Notes: a model not told the origin generated them from the letters alone. Shown: positions 7,109 to 16,442, numbered from the stretch's first letter. The stretch: 64,000 nucleotides of DNA from Methylohalomonas lacus (GCF_024808875.1 NZ_JANUCT010000005.1:124001-188000), one strand, 5' to 3'. Numbers and translations: made by a program.

Positions 7109-9469
7109 CTAGAATTGCATCCGCGCGCCTATGTAGGCAGAACGCGGCGCTCCGACGCCGACGAAACGAGCATCTTCGAAGTTGTCGAAGCCGGGCACCT
7201 CGTCGGGTTCGCCCAGTAGACCGAAGCTCTCGTAGTCCTCATCGAAGACGTTGTTGACCAGTGCAAAGACGCTGAACATCTTGTTGATCTGGTATTCACC
7301 CCGCAGATCCACGGTTACGTAGTCGTCCAGCTTGCCAAGCTGGTTGGATTCGTCACCGCGGAGATAGACGCCCGACTTGTACAGCAGATCGGCACCAAGG
7401 CTGAGTTTCGGAGTGACTGCAAAATCACCGCCTACCTTGAAAGTATGCTCTGGAATGCCGGGGATGTGATCGCCAGGCTGCACCTGGATCTTGCCATTGC
7501 TGTCGGCAGCGGGATTGTTGGCGCTATTGGAACTAAACGGATCCTCGTAGGTGGCGCTGACATAGCTGTAGTTCATAAACCAGTTGAGGCGCTCTACTAC
7601 ACCATTGAGGCCGAGCTCCATACCGACGCGCTCGGTGTCACCGACGTTGTTAAAGAAACCCTGGTTGCTGGAAACGCCGCCTGTGGTCTGGAAGATGATG
7701 TCATCCTCGTTGGTGGTGTGGAATGCACCGACCTGCCAGTTCAGTACGTCCATCATGCCGATGTTGCGGAAGCTGCCGCGGAAACCGCCCTCGAAGCTTT
7801 TCGCAACCACCTGTTCCAGCGGCGGATCGGCCAAGAAGCCGTTCGGCAGGCTGCACGGTGCATCCTCGTCGGCGCAGGCCAGCTCCACGGCCGTCGGTGC
7901 GCGTGATGACTCACTGTAGCTCGCATAGGTCGACAGATTGTCGCGAATGGCGTAGGTCAGTCCGATCGCCGGATTGATGCGGTCGAAGTCGTGGTCACCG
8001 TTGAGATCCGGTTCCGCGACGGTGTGACCGGCAGCATCGGTTCCGCCCCGGTCATTGAGCTTGACGTTCGTGTGGTTGTAGCGGGCTGACAGGGTCAAGT
8101 CGAGCTTTTCGGTGAGCGACAGGGTATCGGTTACATACAGCGACCAGCTTTCGACTTCCGAGTTTATGAAGGTGCCTTCCTCCGGCACGAACAGTCCCGA
8201 GCCAATCGTACTGCGCTGGGGTGTCAGGCGTGCGACTTCGCTGCTCGCCATAAAGTCCACCTCGCCGGCATTATAACCGCCGCCAATGATGAGCTGGTTA
8301 TCACGGTTGAACAGGTCGTTGAAAAACGCTGTCTGCAACGAGAAACCATAGTTTTCCTGGTCACGGGTACTGCGGTTCTGGAGGCCGTTGCGCTCGCCGT
8401 TGCCGCCGTCGACGGCGATCTCGTTGCCGTTCTGATCCTCGATCGGATCGGTGGGTTCGTCTTCCTCACACAGGACGGTCGGGTCAGAGTCGCATTCGTC
8501 GTATTCCGAACCGTCACCATTGAATGCGTTGGTGTCATTATCGCGATAGAAGATGTTACCGGATATCTGGGTCACGTCGTTCAGCCAGTGTTCACCTTCC
8601 AGGTCGAGGAAAAACATCTCGTTCTTGGTCTGGTCGGGCGAGGTGAAAATAGCCGAGCGGTCGCGCTGGGCGAGCTCAATCGGAATGGCACCGTTGCCGA
8701 TCAGGTCAGTGTCGGCGTAGTTGAAGTTCAGGTCCAGCGATGTGGTATTGCCATCGCGGTAGCTCAGGGCGGTGAACAGGTTAAGCGAATCCGACGGTGA
8801 GGCGTCGCGCCAGCCTTCCTCGTCAAAATACTGGAAGGTGGTGTAGTAGCCCCAGGTGCCGTTGTTGCCACCGCTTTCCACCGTGGTGACGTAGCGTTCG
8901 TAGGAGCCGCCATAGACTTCCAGGCTATGCCCCGGATGGGTGAAACCATTCTTGGTTTCCAGGGCGATGGCGCCGCCCAGGGTGTTGAGGCCGTACAGCG
9001 GGTTGGCGCCACCGACCAGGTTCATGTTGGCAATCGAGGATTCCGGGATCAGGTCCCAGTTGATCGTGTCGCCAAAGACTTCGTTGACGCGGACGCTGTT
9101 CTGGTAGACCGCCAGGCCCTGCGGCAGGCCGAGCAGGGGAGAGGCGGTGAAGCCGCGGTACTGAATGTCCGGTTGCAGCGGGTTGTTGACCGCGTCGTTG
9201 ACGATGACCCCGGCAAAATTGCGGTTCATGTAGTCCGTGATGTCGAGACTTTTGGTCCGATCCAGATCCTCATCATCGGCGGACTGGACATTGTACGGAA
9301 TCTTGTCCTCGGGCAGGCCAACACCGAGCGTTGGCGTCACGCCGATAACCTCGATGGCTTGCATGGTTTCCGGCTCATCCTGTGCGAGACCTATCGTCGG
9401 TATGCCGCCGGCCGCCAGCGCGAAAACGATCGCACGTGACAGTGGCTTGGGTGTGAACATCTCTCCCAT
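7109..9469 (-). CDS. TonB-dependent outer membrane receptor
   Basis: A 786-residue receptor. It has a signal peptide (about residues 1-29, ending IGLA before QDEPE), an N-terminal plug (DITDYMNRNFAGVIVND, then QYRGFTASPLLG, ending near NTLGGAIALETK) and a long beta-barrel. The barrel ends with AYIGARMQF, whose terminal Phe is the outer-membrane assembly signal. TonB-energised uptake of a siderophore, heme, cobalamin or another large nutrient is the family role; the ligand cannot be read from the sequence. A predicted extracellular loop near residues 325-365 is very acidic with two Cys (YDECDSDPTVLC) and a DQNGNE stretch. The start is the ATG at 9469, behind GAGGGG. No TonB/ExbB or ABC partner lies adjacent. 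Confidence 0.92.
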   Translation of the reverse strand: MGEMFTPKPLSRAIVFALAAGGIPTIGLAQDEPETMQAIEVIGVTPTLGVGLPEDKIPYNVQSADDEDLDRTKSLDITDYMNRNFAGVIVNDAVNNPLQPDIQYRGFTASPLLGLPQGLAVYQNSVRVNEVFGDTINWDLIPESSIANMNLVGGANPLYGLNTLGGAIALETKNGFTHPGHSLEVYGGSYERYVTTVESGGNNGTWGYYTTFQYFDEEGWRDASPSDSLNLFTALSYRDGNTTSLDLNFNYADTDLIGNGAIPIELAQRDRSAIFTSPDQTKNEMFFLDLEGEHWLNDVTQISGNIFYRDNDTNAFNGDGSEYDECDSDPTVLCEEDEPTDPIEDQNGNEIAVDGGNGERNGLQNRSTRDQENYGFSLQTAFFNDLFNRDNQLIIGGGYNAGEVDFMASSEVARLTPQRSTIGSGLFVPEEGTFINSEVESWSLYVTDTLSLTEKLDLTLSARYNHTNVKLNDRGGTDAAGHTVAEPDLNGDHDFDRINPAIGLTYAIRDNLSTYASYSESSRAPTAVELACADEDAPCSLPNGFLADPPLEQVVAKSFEGGFRGSFRNIGMMDVLNWQVGAFHTTNEDDIIFQTTGGVSSNQGFFNNVGDTERVGMELGLNGVVERLNWFMNYSYVSATYEDPFSSNSANNPAADSNGKIQVQPGDHIPGIPEHTFKVGGDFAVTPKLSLGADLLYKSGVYLRGDESNQLGKLDDYVTVDLRGEYQINKMFSVFALVNNVFDEDYESFGLLGEPDEVPGFDNFEDARFVGVGAPRSAYIGARMQF

Positions 9470-9609
9470 TGCTATCCCCTCAGCTGTTTTATTTGTGTAT
9501 AGATGGCCGTTGCGACGACCTTGTTATTAGGCTGCAAGCTACCCTTTTTCAGCGGGATTGCGTAGCCGTCTTGTTTCCCGGTGACAATAGGATACTGGCT
9601 AATAATTGG

Positions 9610-9646
9610 CAGGAAAAATTCCTGTCTATATTCTAGAGTGAATATA
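9610..9646. promoter_or_regulatory. Two adjacent inverted repeats upstream of the TonB-receptor gene
   Basis: CAGGAA-AAA-TTCCTG at 9610-9624 and TATATTC-N6-GAATATA at 9627-9646 are perfect palindromes. They lie between the stop of the 9680 gene and the receptor start, about 140-180 bp upstream. They may be operators, or the first may be a weak terminator of the upstream gene pair. No Fur-box consensus was recognised in them. Confidence 0.4.
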
Positions 9647-9679
9647 CGGCGGACAAAACGTCGCCGCGGCCGGTGGGGG

Positions 9680-10402
9680 CTAGATGTAGTTTTCCAGCTG
9701 GTCGCGCTCGTCAGCCGAAATCCTGGCATTTTTCAGGCGGTTTTCGATCATGGCGCGGCTGATCCCGCATTGTTCGATCAGGCTGACTTTTTCGCCGGGG
9801 GACAGGCTGTCCATGAAAAACATGTTGCTGGGCGGCAGCAGGCCGCTGTCGGCGACAACCTTGACCTCGCTGGCCAGTTCGCGAAAACGGCTGATGGGCT
9901 CGGCCAGCCGGCTCTCGGCAAAGGCTGTATCGGCCAGGCCGGCTGTGTAGATGGTGTGGACCTCCATGCGGTAGCAGATCGTCAGCTGTGGGTCGTCGCT
10001 GTCGGCGATACGCGCCTGGATATTGTCGAGCCGCGGCTTCAGCAATTGCCGCAGGGCAGCAAAGATATCCTCATCCTCGAGGTGCTCGGCGTAGATGTCG
10101 ATGACGTTGTCGATCGACAGCTGTCGGTAGGTGTCGGTACGAAACAACTCGTTATTGCGGTACATCAGCAACTTGTATGATTTGAAGCCGAGTACCGAGT
10201 GGATGTCGGACAGATCGCGGATGTGCCGGTTGAAACCGAGCGCACAGATTAACTGGGTATGATTAAGGCCGAGCTGTTCGGCAACCCTGTTGATGCGAAT
10301 GATGAAATCATCCCTGGGATCGGACTTGATCCTGTAGAACAGGCGGACCAGATCGGTGTCCGTCGCCGTCAGCAGCTCGGTGAAGCCGACCGTCTGCGTC
10401 AT
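9680..10402 (-). CDS. Uncharacterised protein, tandem paralog of the adjacent upstream gene
   Basis: A 240-residue soluble-looking protein with no signal peptide or membrane segment. I do not recognise the family. It aligns along its length with the upstream product (10399-11139). Shared landmarks are LGFNR near residue 56, LxDxxxVLGF, TYRQLSIDNVIDIY, a charged helical stretch (LLKPRLDNIQARI), TIYTAG, FRELASEV and FFMDSLSPGEK. Few aromatic or catalytic-type motifs stand out, and predicted content is mostly helical. The ATG overlaps the upstream stop as ATGA, so the two are translationally coupled and probably act together, perhaps as a heterodimer (inference). Function unknown. Confidence 0.8.
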   Translation of the reverse strand: MTQTVGFTELLTATDTDLVRLFYRIKSDPRDDFIIRINRVAEQLGLNHTQLICALGFNRHIRDLSDIHSVLGFKSYKLLMYRNNELFRTDTYRQLSIDNVIDIYAEHLEDEDIFAALRQLLKPRLDNIQARIADSDDPQLTICYRMEVHTIYTAGLADTAFAESRLAEPISRFRELASEVKVVADSGLLPPSNMFFMDSLSPGEKVSLIEQCGISRAMIENRLKNARISADERDQLENYI

Positions 10403-11139
10403 TCGCCACCTTCCTGGTGTCTGTTCAGCCGCAGGTACTCGCGCAATACGCGGCTCTCCTGGCCGGGAATCGAGCTGTCCTCGAGGCGCATCTCGACCAG
10501 TTCATCGGGAATATCGCCCTGGCTGAGCAGGCGGCGCTTTTCTTCCGGCAGGATGGTGTCCATGAAAAATACCTCGCCAACCGGAATGAGCTTGTATTCC
10601 GTGATCATACTGACCTCGTTTGCCAGGGCGCGGAAGCCATTGTCCATTTGCTGCAGGCGCTCCTTGGCAAAATCGATGGACGCAATGCCGTCGGAGTAGA
10701 TGGCACGAATCTCGGCCTTGTATTTCTCTATGGTCAGCGAGTTGATGGTCGATTCGATGTTTTCCTCGATGGACTGCAGCCGCCGGCGCAACAGGTACTG
10801 CATGCTGTGCAGAATCTCGGCATCGTGCTTGACGACCTCGTAGATGGCGAGAATATTGTCCAGCGTCAGGCGCCGGTATATGTCTTTGGCGAAGTACTCG
10901 TTGCGCCGTTCCTCGATGTCGGCGAAGCGGCGGAAACCGAGGATGTCGACGATTTCGCTGAGTTCGCGGCACTCCCGGTTGAAACCGAGACCGCACATGA
11001 GCTGACCGTTGCTGAGATCCAGGCTTTTGGCAATGGCGGCGGGTGTCTGGTGCTGCTGTTGTGGCTGCGAACGGAAAACGTAGAAGATCCTGAGCAGATC
11101 TTCTGCAGGTGCCCGCAACACATCGTTAAAACTCGCCAC
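10399..11139 (-). CDS. Uncharacterised protein, first of a tandem paralog pair
   Basis: A 246-residue cytoplasmic-looking, mostly helical protein of a family I cannot name. It is clearly homologous to the next gene: LGFNRECRELSEIVDILGF, IYRRLTLDNILAIY, LLRRRLQSIEENI, AIYSDGI, FRALANEV and FFMDTILPEEKRRLL align in order with the 9680-10402 product. Translation starts at a GTG (11139) with GGGGA about seven bases upstream. The pair looks like an ancient duplication, diverged but collinear with no gain of domains. The upstream Sel1-SPOR gene is about 120 bp away and may be separately transcribed. Function unknown; the conserved FFMD-x5-EK element near residue 190 is the best handle for a search. 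Confidence 0.8.
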   Translation of the reverse strand: MASFNDVLRAPAEDLLRIFYVFRSQPQQQHQTPAAIAKSLDLSNGQLMCGLGFNRECRELSEIVDILGFRRFADIEERRNEYFAKDIYRRLTLDNILAIYEVVKHDAEILHSMQYLLRRRLQSIEENIESTINSLTIEKYKAEIRAIYSDGIASIDFAKERLQQMDNGFRALANEVSMITEYKLIPVGEVFFMDTILPEEKRRLLSQGDIPDELVEMRLEDSSIPGQESRVLREYLRLNRHQEGGE

Positions 11140-11262
11140 GCGACAGTCCCCTAGTTTGATACGCTGAAACGGTATTTAGCAGACCATAGTCCATCGCTAT
11201 TGTACACAACACGATGACGGCGCCGTGCCTGTTCGGTATCGCACCTTAAAAGCTCACGCCGC

Positions 11263-12438
11263 TCAGGGCATCAAATCCTGTAATACGCCGAAATTCCGGA
11301 CCCAGGGCTGGCCGCGTTGTACGGATGTTGGCAGTTCGGTGATTGCAGCCTGGGCAGACTCGTAATTACTGTAGGTGCCGTAGATGGCATTGTAGCGGCG
11401 CTGCCCGTCCACTTTGACTTCAATGTAACCGCCACGGTCCGTTAAGGCATGGTCCTGCAGATATTGCTTGGTTGACTGTTCGTCGGTGAGGCTGATCAGC
11501 TGGATAGTAAATTCCCCGGCCGACTGCTCGCGCAGCCAGTCGTCGCGGCGGAACTGGCCGCTGGTCCCGGCCATGTCGGTTGCTTCGCGAATGTCGTCAG
11601 CAGCGGTAGCGGTATCTTCCGGTTCGCTACCGGCGGCACCGCTGGCATCACCGTCCAGGACCGCGAGCCTCTCGACGGCCTTGTCGATATCATTGGCCGC
11701 TGCCTGTTTATACCAGTAACGCGCGCGGTCCATTTCCTTGTCGACGCCGTAACCGTTTTCAAAGAACACGCCGAGGTTGTACTGCGCCTGGGCAATGTCG
11801 TTATCTGCGGCCGCCTCAAACAGCTTGAAGGCGCGCTCGTAGTCCTGCTCGACACCCTGGCTGAAGGCATACATGACGGCCAGGCTGTACTGGGCGTTGG
11901 CATGGTCCTGTGCGGCGGCCTGTTCGAACAGATCGCGGGCCCGTTCACGATCCTGGGCCACGCCCAGGCCGCGGTAGTACATCAGGCCGAGATTGAACTG
12001 GGAATCGGCGAGACCGGCATTAGCGGCCATCTGCCACCAGAGCCTGGCCTGATCGTAGTCGCGTTCGATGCCCTTGCCCTGGAAGTACTTGACGCCGAGG
12101 TCATGCTGGACCACCGGCAGACCCTGGCGCGCCGCCCGCGTATACCAGTCGATGGCGGTCTGCGGGTCGGCTTCGACGCCATGGCCGTAGTCGTACATCA
12201 GGCCCAGAAGAACCTGGGCATCGCTGTCACCCTCGGTGGCCAGCGGCTCCAGGATATTCAGTGCCTTGTCGTATTCCTTGGCCAGGTAAGCCTGCTTGGC
12301 CTCGTTGTAGCCCTGGGCGAGCGCCGGGCTCGCGGTCAATAATGCCAGCCACAGCGCCAGGACAATGGCGGTGGCGCCACGCAACAGAGTTATCCGGGCG
12401 TTCACGGTGTACGTGAGACCGGCGGGTCGGAACGGCAT
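11263..12438 (-). CDS. Sel1-repeat protein with C-terminal SPOR domain
   Basis: A 391-residue exported protein. A hydrophobic segment ending TASPALAQ (about residues 22-42) is the signal peptide. Five Sel1-type TPR repeats follow (about 55-250), with the pattern AQxxLGxMYxxGxGVxxDxxxAxxWxxxAA. After a low-complexity Ala/Asp/Glu linker, a SPOR-like domain occupies about 305-391 (FTIQLISL, then YNAIYGTYSNYESAQAAI). SPOR domains bind septal, denuded peptidoglycan, and Sel1 repeats mediate protein contacts, so an envelope scaffold role at the septum is plausible. The gene starts 15 bp after the mtdA stop on the same strand and may be transcribed with it. Confidence 0.85.
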   Translation of the reverse strand: MPFRPAGLTYTVNARITLLRGATAIVLALWLALLTASPALAQGYNEAKQAYLAKEYDKALNILEPLATEGDSDAQVLLGLMYDYGHGVEADPQTAIDWYTRAARQGLPVVQHDLGVKYFQGKGIERDYDQARLWWQMAANAGLADSQFNLGLMYYRGLGVAQDRERARDLFEQAAAQDHANAQYSLAVMYAFSQGVEQDYERAFKLFEAAADNDIAQAQYNLGVFFENGYGVDKEMDRARYWYKQAAANDIDKAVERLAVLDGDASGAAGSEPEDTATAADDIREATDMAGTSGQFRRDDWLREQSAGEFTIQLISLTDEQSTKQYLQDHALTDRGGYIEVKVDGQRRYNAIYGTYSNYESAQAAITELPTSVQRGQPWVRNFGVLQDLMP

Positions 12439-12453
12439 CGATGCGCTGTCCGG

Positions 12454-13311
12454 TCAGGCCATGGTCTTGGCAAGATCGAAGATGTTTTCGGCGTCGAACA
12501 CCTGGTCGTGTGCCTCGAACAGCTTGTCGATACAGGCGCGGTGCAGTGCCAGCTTCAGCGTACCGAAGCCGATTGCGCCCCACATGATGCGGCCATCGTA
12601 GTCCTTGCCCTTATCCATCATGCCGGTACCGCCGATGCCGAGCGGCGGGGTGGCGTTGGCGTCGGCCATCAGTTCGATGGTCTTGTTGTTGGCCCAGTCG
12701 TCCTCGCCAAGCAGCTCGACGCCAGCCGCACCCGTGGCGAACACGACCTGGGCGTCGGCAATGGCCTTGGCGCGGGCGGCATTGTCCTTGGCCTCGATCG
12801 GCGTAACGTTCACCTCGAAGCGTTCGGCTATAGCCTTGCAGGCCTGATCGGCGCGCTGCTGATCGCGCGAGGTCAGCGACACGTCGGCGCCCTCACGCGC
12901 CAGCAATGCCGCGGCGCGCATGCCGACGGGACCGGTGCCGGCCAGCACCACGGTCTTCTTGCCCTTGACCGCACCGCTGGACATCAGCTTGGCGACGCCG
13001 GCGGCGGCGGTGGTATTGCTGCCGTTGCTGTCCAGCATGACCGACACGCGGAAGTCGGCGAAGAACATCTTCTGTACGGCCTTGAACAGTTCCTGGCCGG
13101 CCGCCATGTCGCTGCCGCCGACAAAGATCGCGGTGAAGCGCTTTTCCTTCGGCGCACGGGTGAAGATCGTGCCCTCGACCAGCGGAGCGACGTTGTCCGG
13201 CGTTACATTGCCATGGCCGATGACGTGATCGGCGCCACCGTCGTAGGCGACGACGCTGTCGAAAACGGCCGGGTGCATGTCGGTGTCGAGCTGGAACAGT
13301 AACTTTTTCAT
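12454..13311 (-). CDS. mtdA: NADP-dependent methylene-tetrahydrofolate/methylene-H4MPT dehydrogenase, MtdA type
   Basis: A 285-residue protein closely following methylotroph MtdA. It has LLFQLDTD at the N-terminus, YDGGADHVIGHGNVTPDNV near residues 24-42, the LDSNGSNTTAAAG substrate region, a Rossmann motif GTGPVGMRAAALL, PPLGIGG and a C-terminal FDAENIFDLAKTMA. Its N-terminal and substrate regions are unlike MtdB. It oxidises methylene- to methenyl-tetrahydrofolate (or the H4MPT form). It diverges from fchA, whose product takes methenyl-H4F to formyl-H4F, so together they can replace FolD. I start it at the ATG at 13311 behind AGGA; an upstream in-frame start at 13428 would add 39 low-quality residues. 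Confidence 0.88.
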   Translation of the reverse strand: MKKLLFQLDTDMHPAVFDSVVAYDGGADHVIGHGNVTPDNVAPLVEGTIFTRAPKEKRFTAIFVGGSDMAAGQELFKAVQKMFFADFRVSVMLDSNGSNTTAAAGVAKLMSSGAVKGKKTVVLAGTGPVGMRAAALLAREGADVSLTSRDQQRADQACKAIAERFEVNVTPIEAKDNAARAKAIADAQVVFATGAAGVELLGEDDWANNKTIELMADANATPPLGIGGTGMMDKGKDYDGRIMWGAIGFGTLKLALHRACIDKLFEAHDQVFDAENIFDLAKTMA

Positions 13312-13567
13312 GGATGTCCTCGATTTATCGGGTTTTTTTAATCGTTTGTCAGCGGCTGTGCGGCGCCGGCCGGCCGGGCCGGTCGGCTGAATGGCGCATA
13401 AGTTAACGCATGCGCACCGATCCGACAACTTGGGCGGGGCCGCGACGAGGGGCCGAAATGCTGTATAATCAATCGCTTTTCTGCAAATCTGCGGCTGTTT
13501 TGCGCCGGCTTGAGTCGCCGGTGGCTGTCGCTATAACCAACACTACCCGAACCGCGCGGAGGAAAGC
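13312..13567. promoter_or_regulatory. Divergent mtdA-fchA intergenic region with a -10 for fchA
   Basis: About 255 bp between divergent starts. TATAAT at 13464-13469 on the plus strand, about 100 bp upstream of fchA, is a good -10, though a matching -35 is not clear. A T-rich run at 13333-13339 lies near the mtdA side. No gene is seen. Confidence 0.45.
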
Positions 13568-14191
13568 ATGATTAAGGACCAACCGATCCAGCAGTTTCTC
13601 GATGAACTGGCCAGCAAGGCCTCGACCCCGGGTGGCGGTAGCGCCGCGGCGATCATGGGTGCCATGGGCGCGGCGCTGGGCAGCATGGTCGGCAACTTCA
13701 CGGTCGGCAAGAAAGGCTACGAGGACGTCGACGCCGAGGTGCGCGAGATACTGGATCAGTGCGAGGCGTTGCGCGATAAGCTGACCGGCATGATCAAGGC
13801 CGACATCGACGTCTTCAACCAGGTCATGGGCGCCTACGGCATGCCCAAGGACACCGATGAGCAAAAGGCCGAGCGCAGCAAGGCCATCCAGGCGGCACTG
13901 AAAGAAGCCACCGACGTACCCCTGGACTGTGCCAAGGCCGCCGCCGAAGTCATCAAGCTGTCCAAGCCGTTGGCCGAGAAGGGCAACAAGAACGTCATCA
14001 GCGACGCCGGCGTCGCCGTTCTGGCTGCCGAGGCCGCATTACGCAGTGCCGCGCTGAACGTCTACATCAACGTCGGCGGCATCAAGGACGAGGACTTCAA
14101 GCAGTCGCGCGAGCAGGAACTCGAGCAGACCCTGTCAGGCACGCGCGAACTGACCGACGAGGTTTATGAAATCGTCAAATCTAGATTGTGA
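13568..14191 (+). CDS. fchA: Methenyltetrahydrofolate cyclohydrolase (formiminotransferase-cyclodeaminase family)
   Basis: A 207-residue protein of the FchA/FTCD cyclodeaminase family. The diagnostic N-terminus is LASKASTPGGGSAAAIMGAMGAALGSMV. A central DIDVFNQVMGAY region and a C-terminal NVYINVGGIKD segment follow. The enzyme interconverts 5,10-methenyl- and 10-formyl-tetrahydrofolate. Divergent pairing with an MtdA-type dehydrogenase gives a complete methylene-to-formyl-H4F module, as in serine-cycle methylotrophs, although no other methylotrophy gene is in the window. The start is firm, with GGAGGAAA six bases before the ATG. It is convergent with nadC. Confidence 0.92.
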   Translation: MIKDQPIQQFLDELASKASTPGGGSAAAIMGAMGAALGSMVGNFTVGKKGYEDVDAEVREILDQCEALRDKLTGMIKADIDVFNQVMGAYGMPKDTDEQKAERSKAIQAALKEATDVPLDCAKAAAEVIKLSKPLAEKGNKNVISDAGVAVLAAEAALRSAALNVYINVGGIKDEDFKQSREQELEQTLSGTRELTDEVYEIVKSRL

Positions 14192-14250
14192 TTGGTGAGT
14201 AGTAATTGGTGAATTTGATAGGGATACCATTCACTGTTCGCCAGTCACCA
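14192..14250. repeat. Short GTGATTGGTGA-type repeat tract between fchA and nadC
   Basis: The 59 bp between the convergent stops contain repeated ATTGGTGA-like words on one strand and inverted copies (CCATTCACT, GTCACCATTAA) on the other. Similar words occur at 20075-20107 and 52393-52401. The tract could act as a bidirectional hairpin. Confidence 0.4.
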
Positions 14251-15087
14251 TTAACCATCCAGTCGCATGGAAAAATCGATTGCGCGGACGTGCTTTGTCA
14301 GTCCGCCGATTGAGATGTAATCGACGCCGGTGGCGGCGATCGTCGCCACCGTCTCTTCATCAACGCTGCCCGAGGCTTCCAGTTCTACCCGGCCGGCATT
14401 CTGTGCCACCGCCGCGCGCAATCCCTGCTCGTTAAAGTTGTCCAGCAGTACCCGCGTCACGCCGGCGCGTGTCGCTTCTTCCAGTTGTTTCAGGCTTTCC
14501 ACCTCGACCTCGATCGGCACCTGTTGCTGGCGTGCCGCTGTCACCGCGGCGCTGATGCTGCCGGCGGCGGCGATGTGGTTTTCCTTGATCAGGATCGCGT
14601 CGAACAGGCCGATGCGGTGGTTGGCGCCGCCGCCGCAGCGTACCGCGTATTTCTGTGCCAGCCGCAATCCCGGCAGGGTCTTGCGGGTATCCAGGATCGT
14701 GGCAGTGCTGCCGGCGACCGCGTCGACATAGTTTCGGGTCACGGTGGCCGTGCCGGACAGCAGCTGGAGAAAATTCAGTGCCGAGCGCTCGCCGGTGAGT
14801 AGCACGCGGGCCGGTCCCTGAAGTTCACACACGCAGCTGTCCAGCGCCATGCGATCGCCGTCGCCAAGATGCCAGTCGATGCGCACGTCCGGGTCGAGTT
14901 GACGGAAGACCTCGCTGAACCACGGCTGGCCGGCGAGCACGGCCGCCTCGCGGCAGATGACCCGGGCATGGCCGGGTTTGTCGGCGGGAATCAGCGCGGC
15001 GGTGCGATCACCGCTACCGACATCCTCGGCCAGCGCCGCGGCGACGTCACGTTGTACGACCGCGGGGTCGGGCCATTGCACGGTCAT
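14251..15087 (-). CDS. nadC: Nicotinate-nucleotide pyrophosphorylase (quinolinate phosphoribosyltransferase)
   Basis: A 278-residue NadC of normal length. It has [14 protein letters not shown] at the N-terminus, [16 protein letters not shown] and [22 protein letters not shown] in the active-site region, then IKENHI, a VEVESL strand and a C-terminal [13 protein letters not shown] phosphate-binding region. It makes nicotinate mononucleotide from quinolinate and PRPP in NAD synthesis. The start codon overlaps the stop of the upstream AGCS transporter by four bases (ATGA), so they are co-translated. nadA and nadB are not in the window. Confidence 0.95.
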   Translation of the reverse strand: MTVQWPDPAVVQRDVAAALAEDVGSGDRTAALIPADKPGHARVICREAAVLAGQPWFSEVFRQLDPDVRIDWHLGDGDRMALDSCVCELQGPARVLLTGERSALNFLQLLSGTATVTRNYVDAVAGSTATILDTRKTLPGLRLAQKYAVRCGGGANHRIGLFDAILIKENHIAAAGSISAAVTAARQQQVPIEVEVESLKQLEEATRAGVTRVLLDNFNEQGLRAAVAQNAGRVELEASGSVDEETVATIAATGVDYISIGGLTKHVRAIDFSMRLDG

Positions 15088-16442
15088 AGTTCACCTTGTG
15101 CCAGGCGTTCGCGCACCGCGCGGAAGACCAGCGGACTCAGCGCCGCCAGGGCGACCAGGTTCGGTATCGCCATCAGGCCGTTCATGATCTCGGCGATGAT
15201 CCAGACCAGCCCGATCTGGCCGAGCGAGCCGACCAGCAGTAGCGCCAGCCAGGCGTAGCGGTACGGCTGGATGGCGCGCACACCGAACAGGTACTCGGCG
15301 CAGCGCTCGCCGTAATAGCTCCAGGCGAGAATGGTCGTAAAGGCGAAGATCATCAGGCTGAAGGTGACGATCCAGCCGCCGGGGCCGGGCAGGCCGGTCT
15401 CGAAGGCCAGCGCGGTCAGCGGTGCGCCATTCTCGCCACTGGTCCACTGGCCGCTGAGGACGATGGCCAGTGCGGTCATGGTGCAGACCAGCAGGGTGTC
15501 GATGAAAGTGCCGAGCATGGCCAGCAGGCCCTGCTTGAACGGATCGCGGGTGCGCGCGGCGGCGTGGGCAATCGGCGTGCTGCCCATGCCGGCCTCGTTG
15601 GAAAACGCGCCACGGGCGATGCCGTAACGGATCGTTGCCCACACGGCGGCGCCGGCGAAGCCGCCGGTCGCGGCGGTGCCGGTGAACGCATCCGTGAAGA
15701 TCAGTGCCAGCGCGTCCGGAACGGCCTCGAAATTCAGGCCGATGAGTACCAGTGCGCCGAGGATGTAGCCGGCCGCCATGACCGGAACCAGTTTGCCGGC
15801 CACCTCGGCGATACGCTTGATGCCGCCGAGAATCACTGCGGCAGTCAGGATGACCAGTACCACGCCGGTCACCCAGGTCGGTATGCTGAACGTGGAATGC
15901 ATGACGTCGGCGACCGAGTGCGCCTGCACCATGTTACCGATGCCGAAGGCGGCGAAGGTGCCGAGAAAGGCAAACGTGCCGGCCAGCCACAGCCAGCGCT
16001 GGCCGAGGCCGTTCTTGATGTAATACATGGGCCCGCCAACATAGTTGCCGAGCGCATCCTGCTCGCGGTAGCGCACCGCGAGATACCCTTCGCAGAAGCT
16101 GGTGGCCATGCCGACTAGAGCCGTCATCCACATCCAGAACACGGCCCCCGGACCGCCGAGGTAGATGGCGGTGGCGACGCCGGCGATGTTGCCGGTGCCG
16201 ATGGCGCCGGACAATGCCGTCATCAGCGCCTGAAAGGGTGAAATGTCGCCCTCGTCACCGGCACGCGATTCACGCCCCTGCCACAGGTAACGACAGGCCG
16301 CGATGAGCTTGCGCCATGGCATCGCCCGCAGGCCCAGGGTCAGGTAAAGGCCGATGCCGAGCAGCATCAACAGCATCGGCACGCCCCAGATGAAGTTGCT
16401 GAACTGGCCGAGCAGCGTCTCGAGGGTTTCCATGGGAATCAT
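15084..16442 (-). CDS. Alanine/glycine:cation symporter (AGCS family)
   Basis: A 452-residue inner-membrane protein with about ten hydrophobic segments. Family landmarks are visible: [20 protein letters not shown] near residues 71-90, [21 protein letters not shown] and [17 protein letters not shown] in the middle, and [14 protein letters not shown] toward the C-terminus. AGCS proteins take up alanine or glycine with sodium; the exact substrate is unknown here. The ATG at 16442 has AGGA seven bases upstream; the second ATG at 16433 is less well placed. The stop overlaps the nadC start (ATGA), an unusual partner whose logic I cannot explain beyond shared transcription. Confidence 0.92.
   Translation of the reverse strand: MIPMETLETLLGQFSNFIWGVPMLLMLLGIGLYLTLGLRAMPWRKLIAACRYLWQGRESRAGDEGDISPFQALMTALSGAIGTGNIAGVATAIYLGGPGAVFWMWMTALVGMATSFCEGYLAVRYREQDALGNYVGGPMYYIKNGLGQRWLWLAGTFAFLGTFAAFGIGNMVQAHSVADVMHSTFSIPTWVTGVVLVILTAAVILGGIKRIAEVAGKLVPVMAAGYILGALVLIGLNFEAVPDALALIFTDAFTGTAATGGFAGAAVWATIRYGIARGAFSNEAGMGSTPIAHAAARTRDPFKQGLLAMLGTFIDTLLVCTMTALAIVLSGQWTSGENGAPLTALAFETGLPGPGGWIVTFSLMIFAFTTILAWSYYGERCAEYLFGVRAIQPYRYAWLALLLVGSLGQIGLVWIIAEIMNGLMAIPNLVALAALSPLVFRAVRERLAQGEL

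Noticed and set aside
12454-13311. Assignment of the dehydrogenase as MtdB
   Set aside because: The N-terminal YDGGADH and LDSNGSNTTAAAG regions match the MtdA form; MtdB differs strongly in both.
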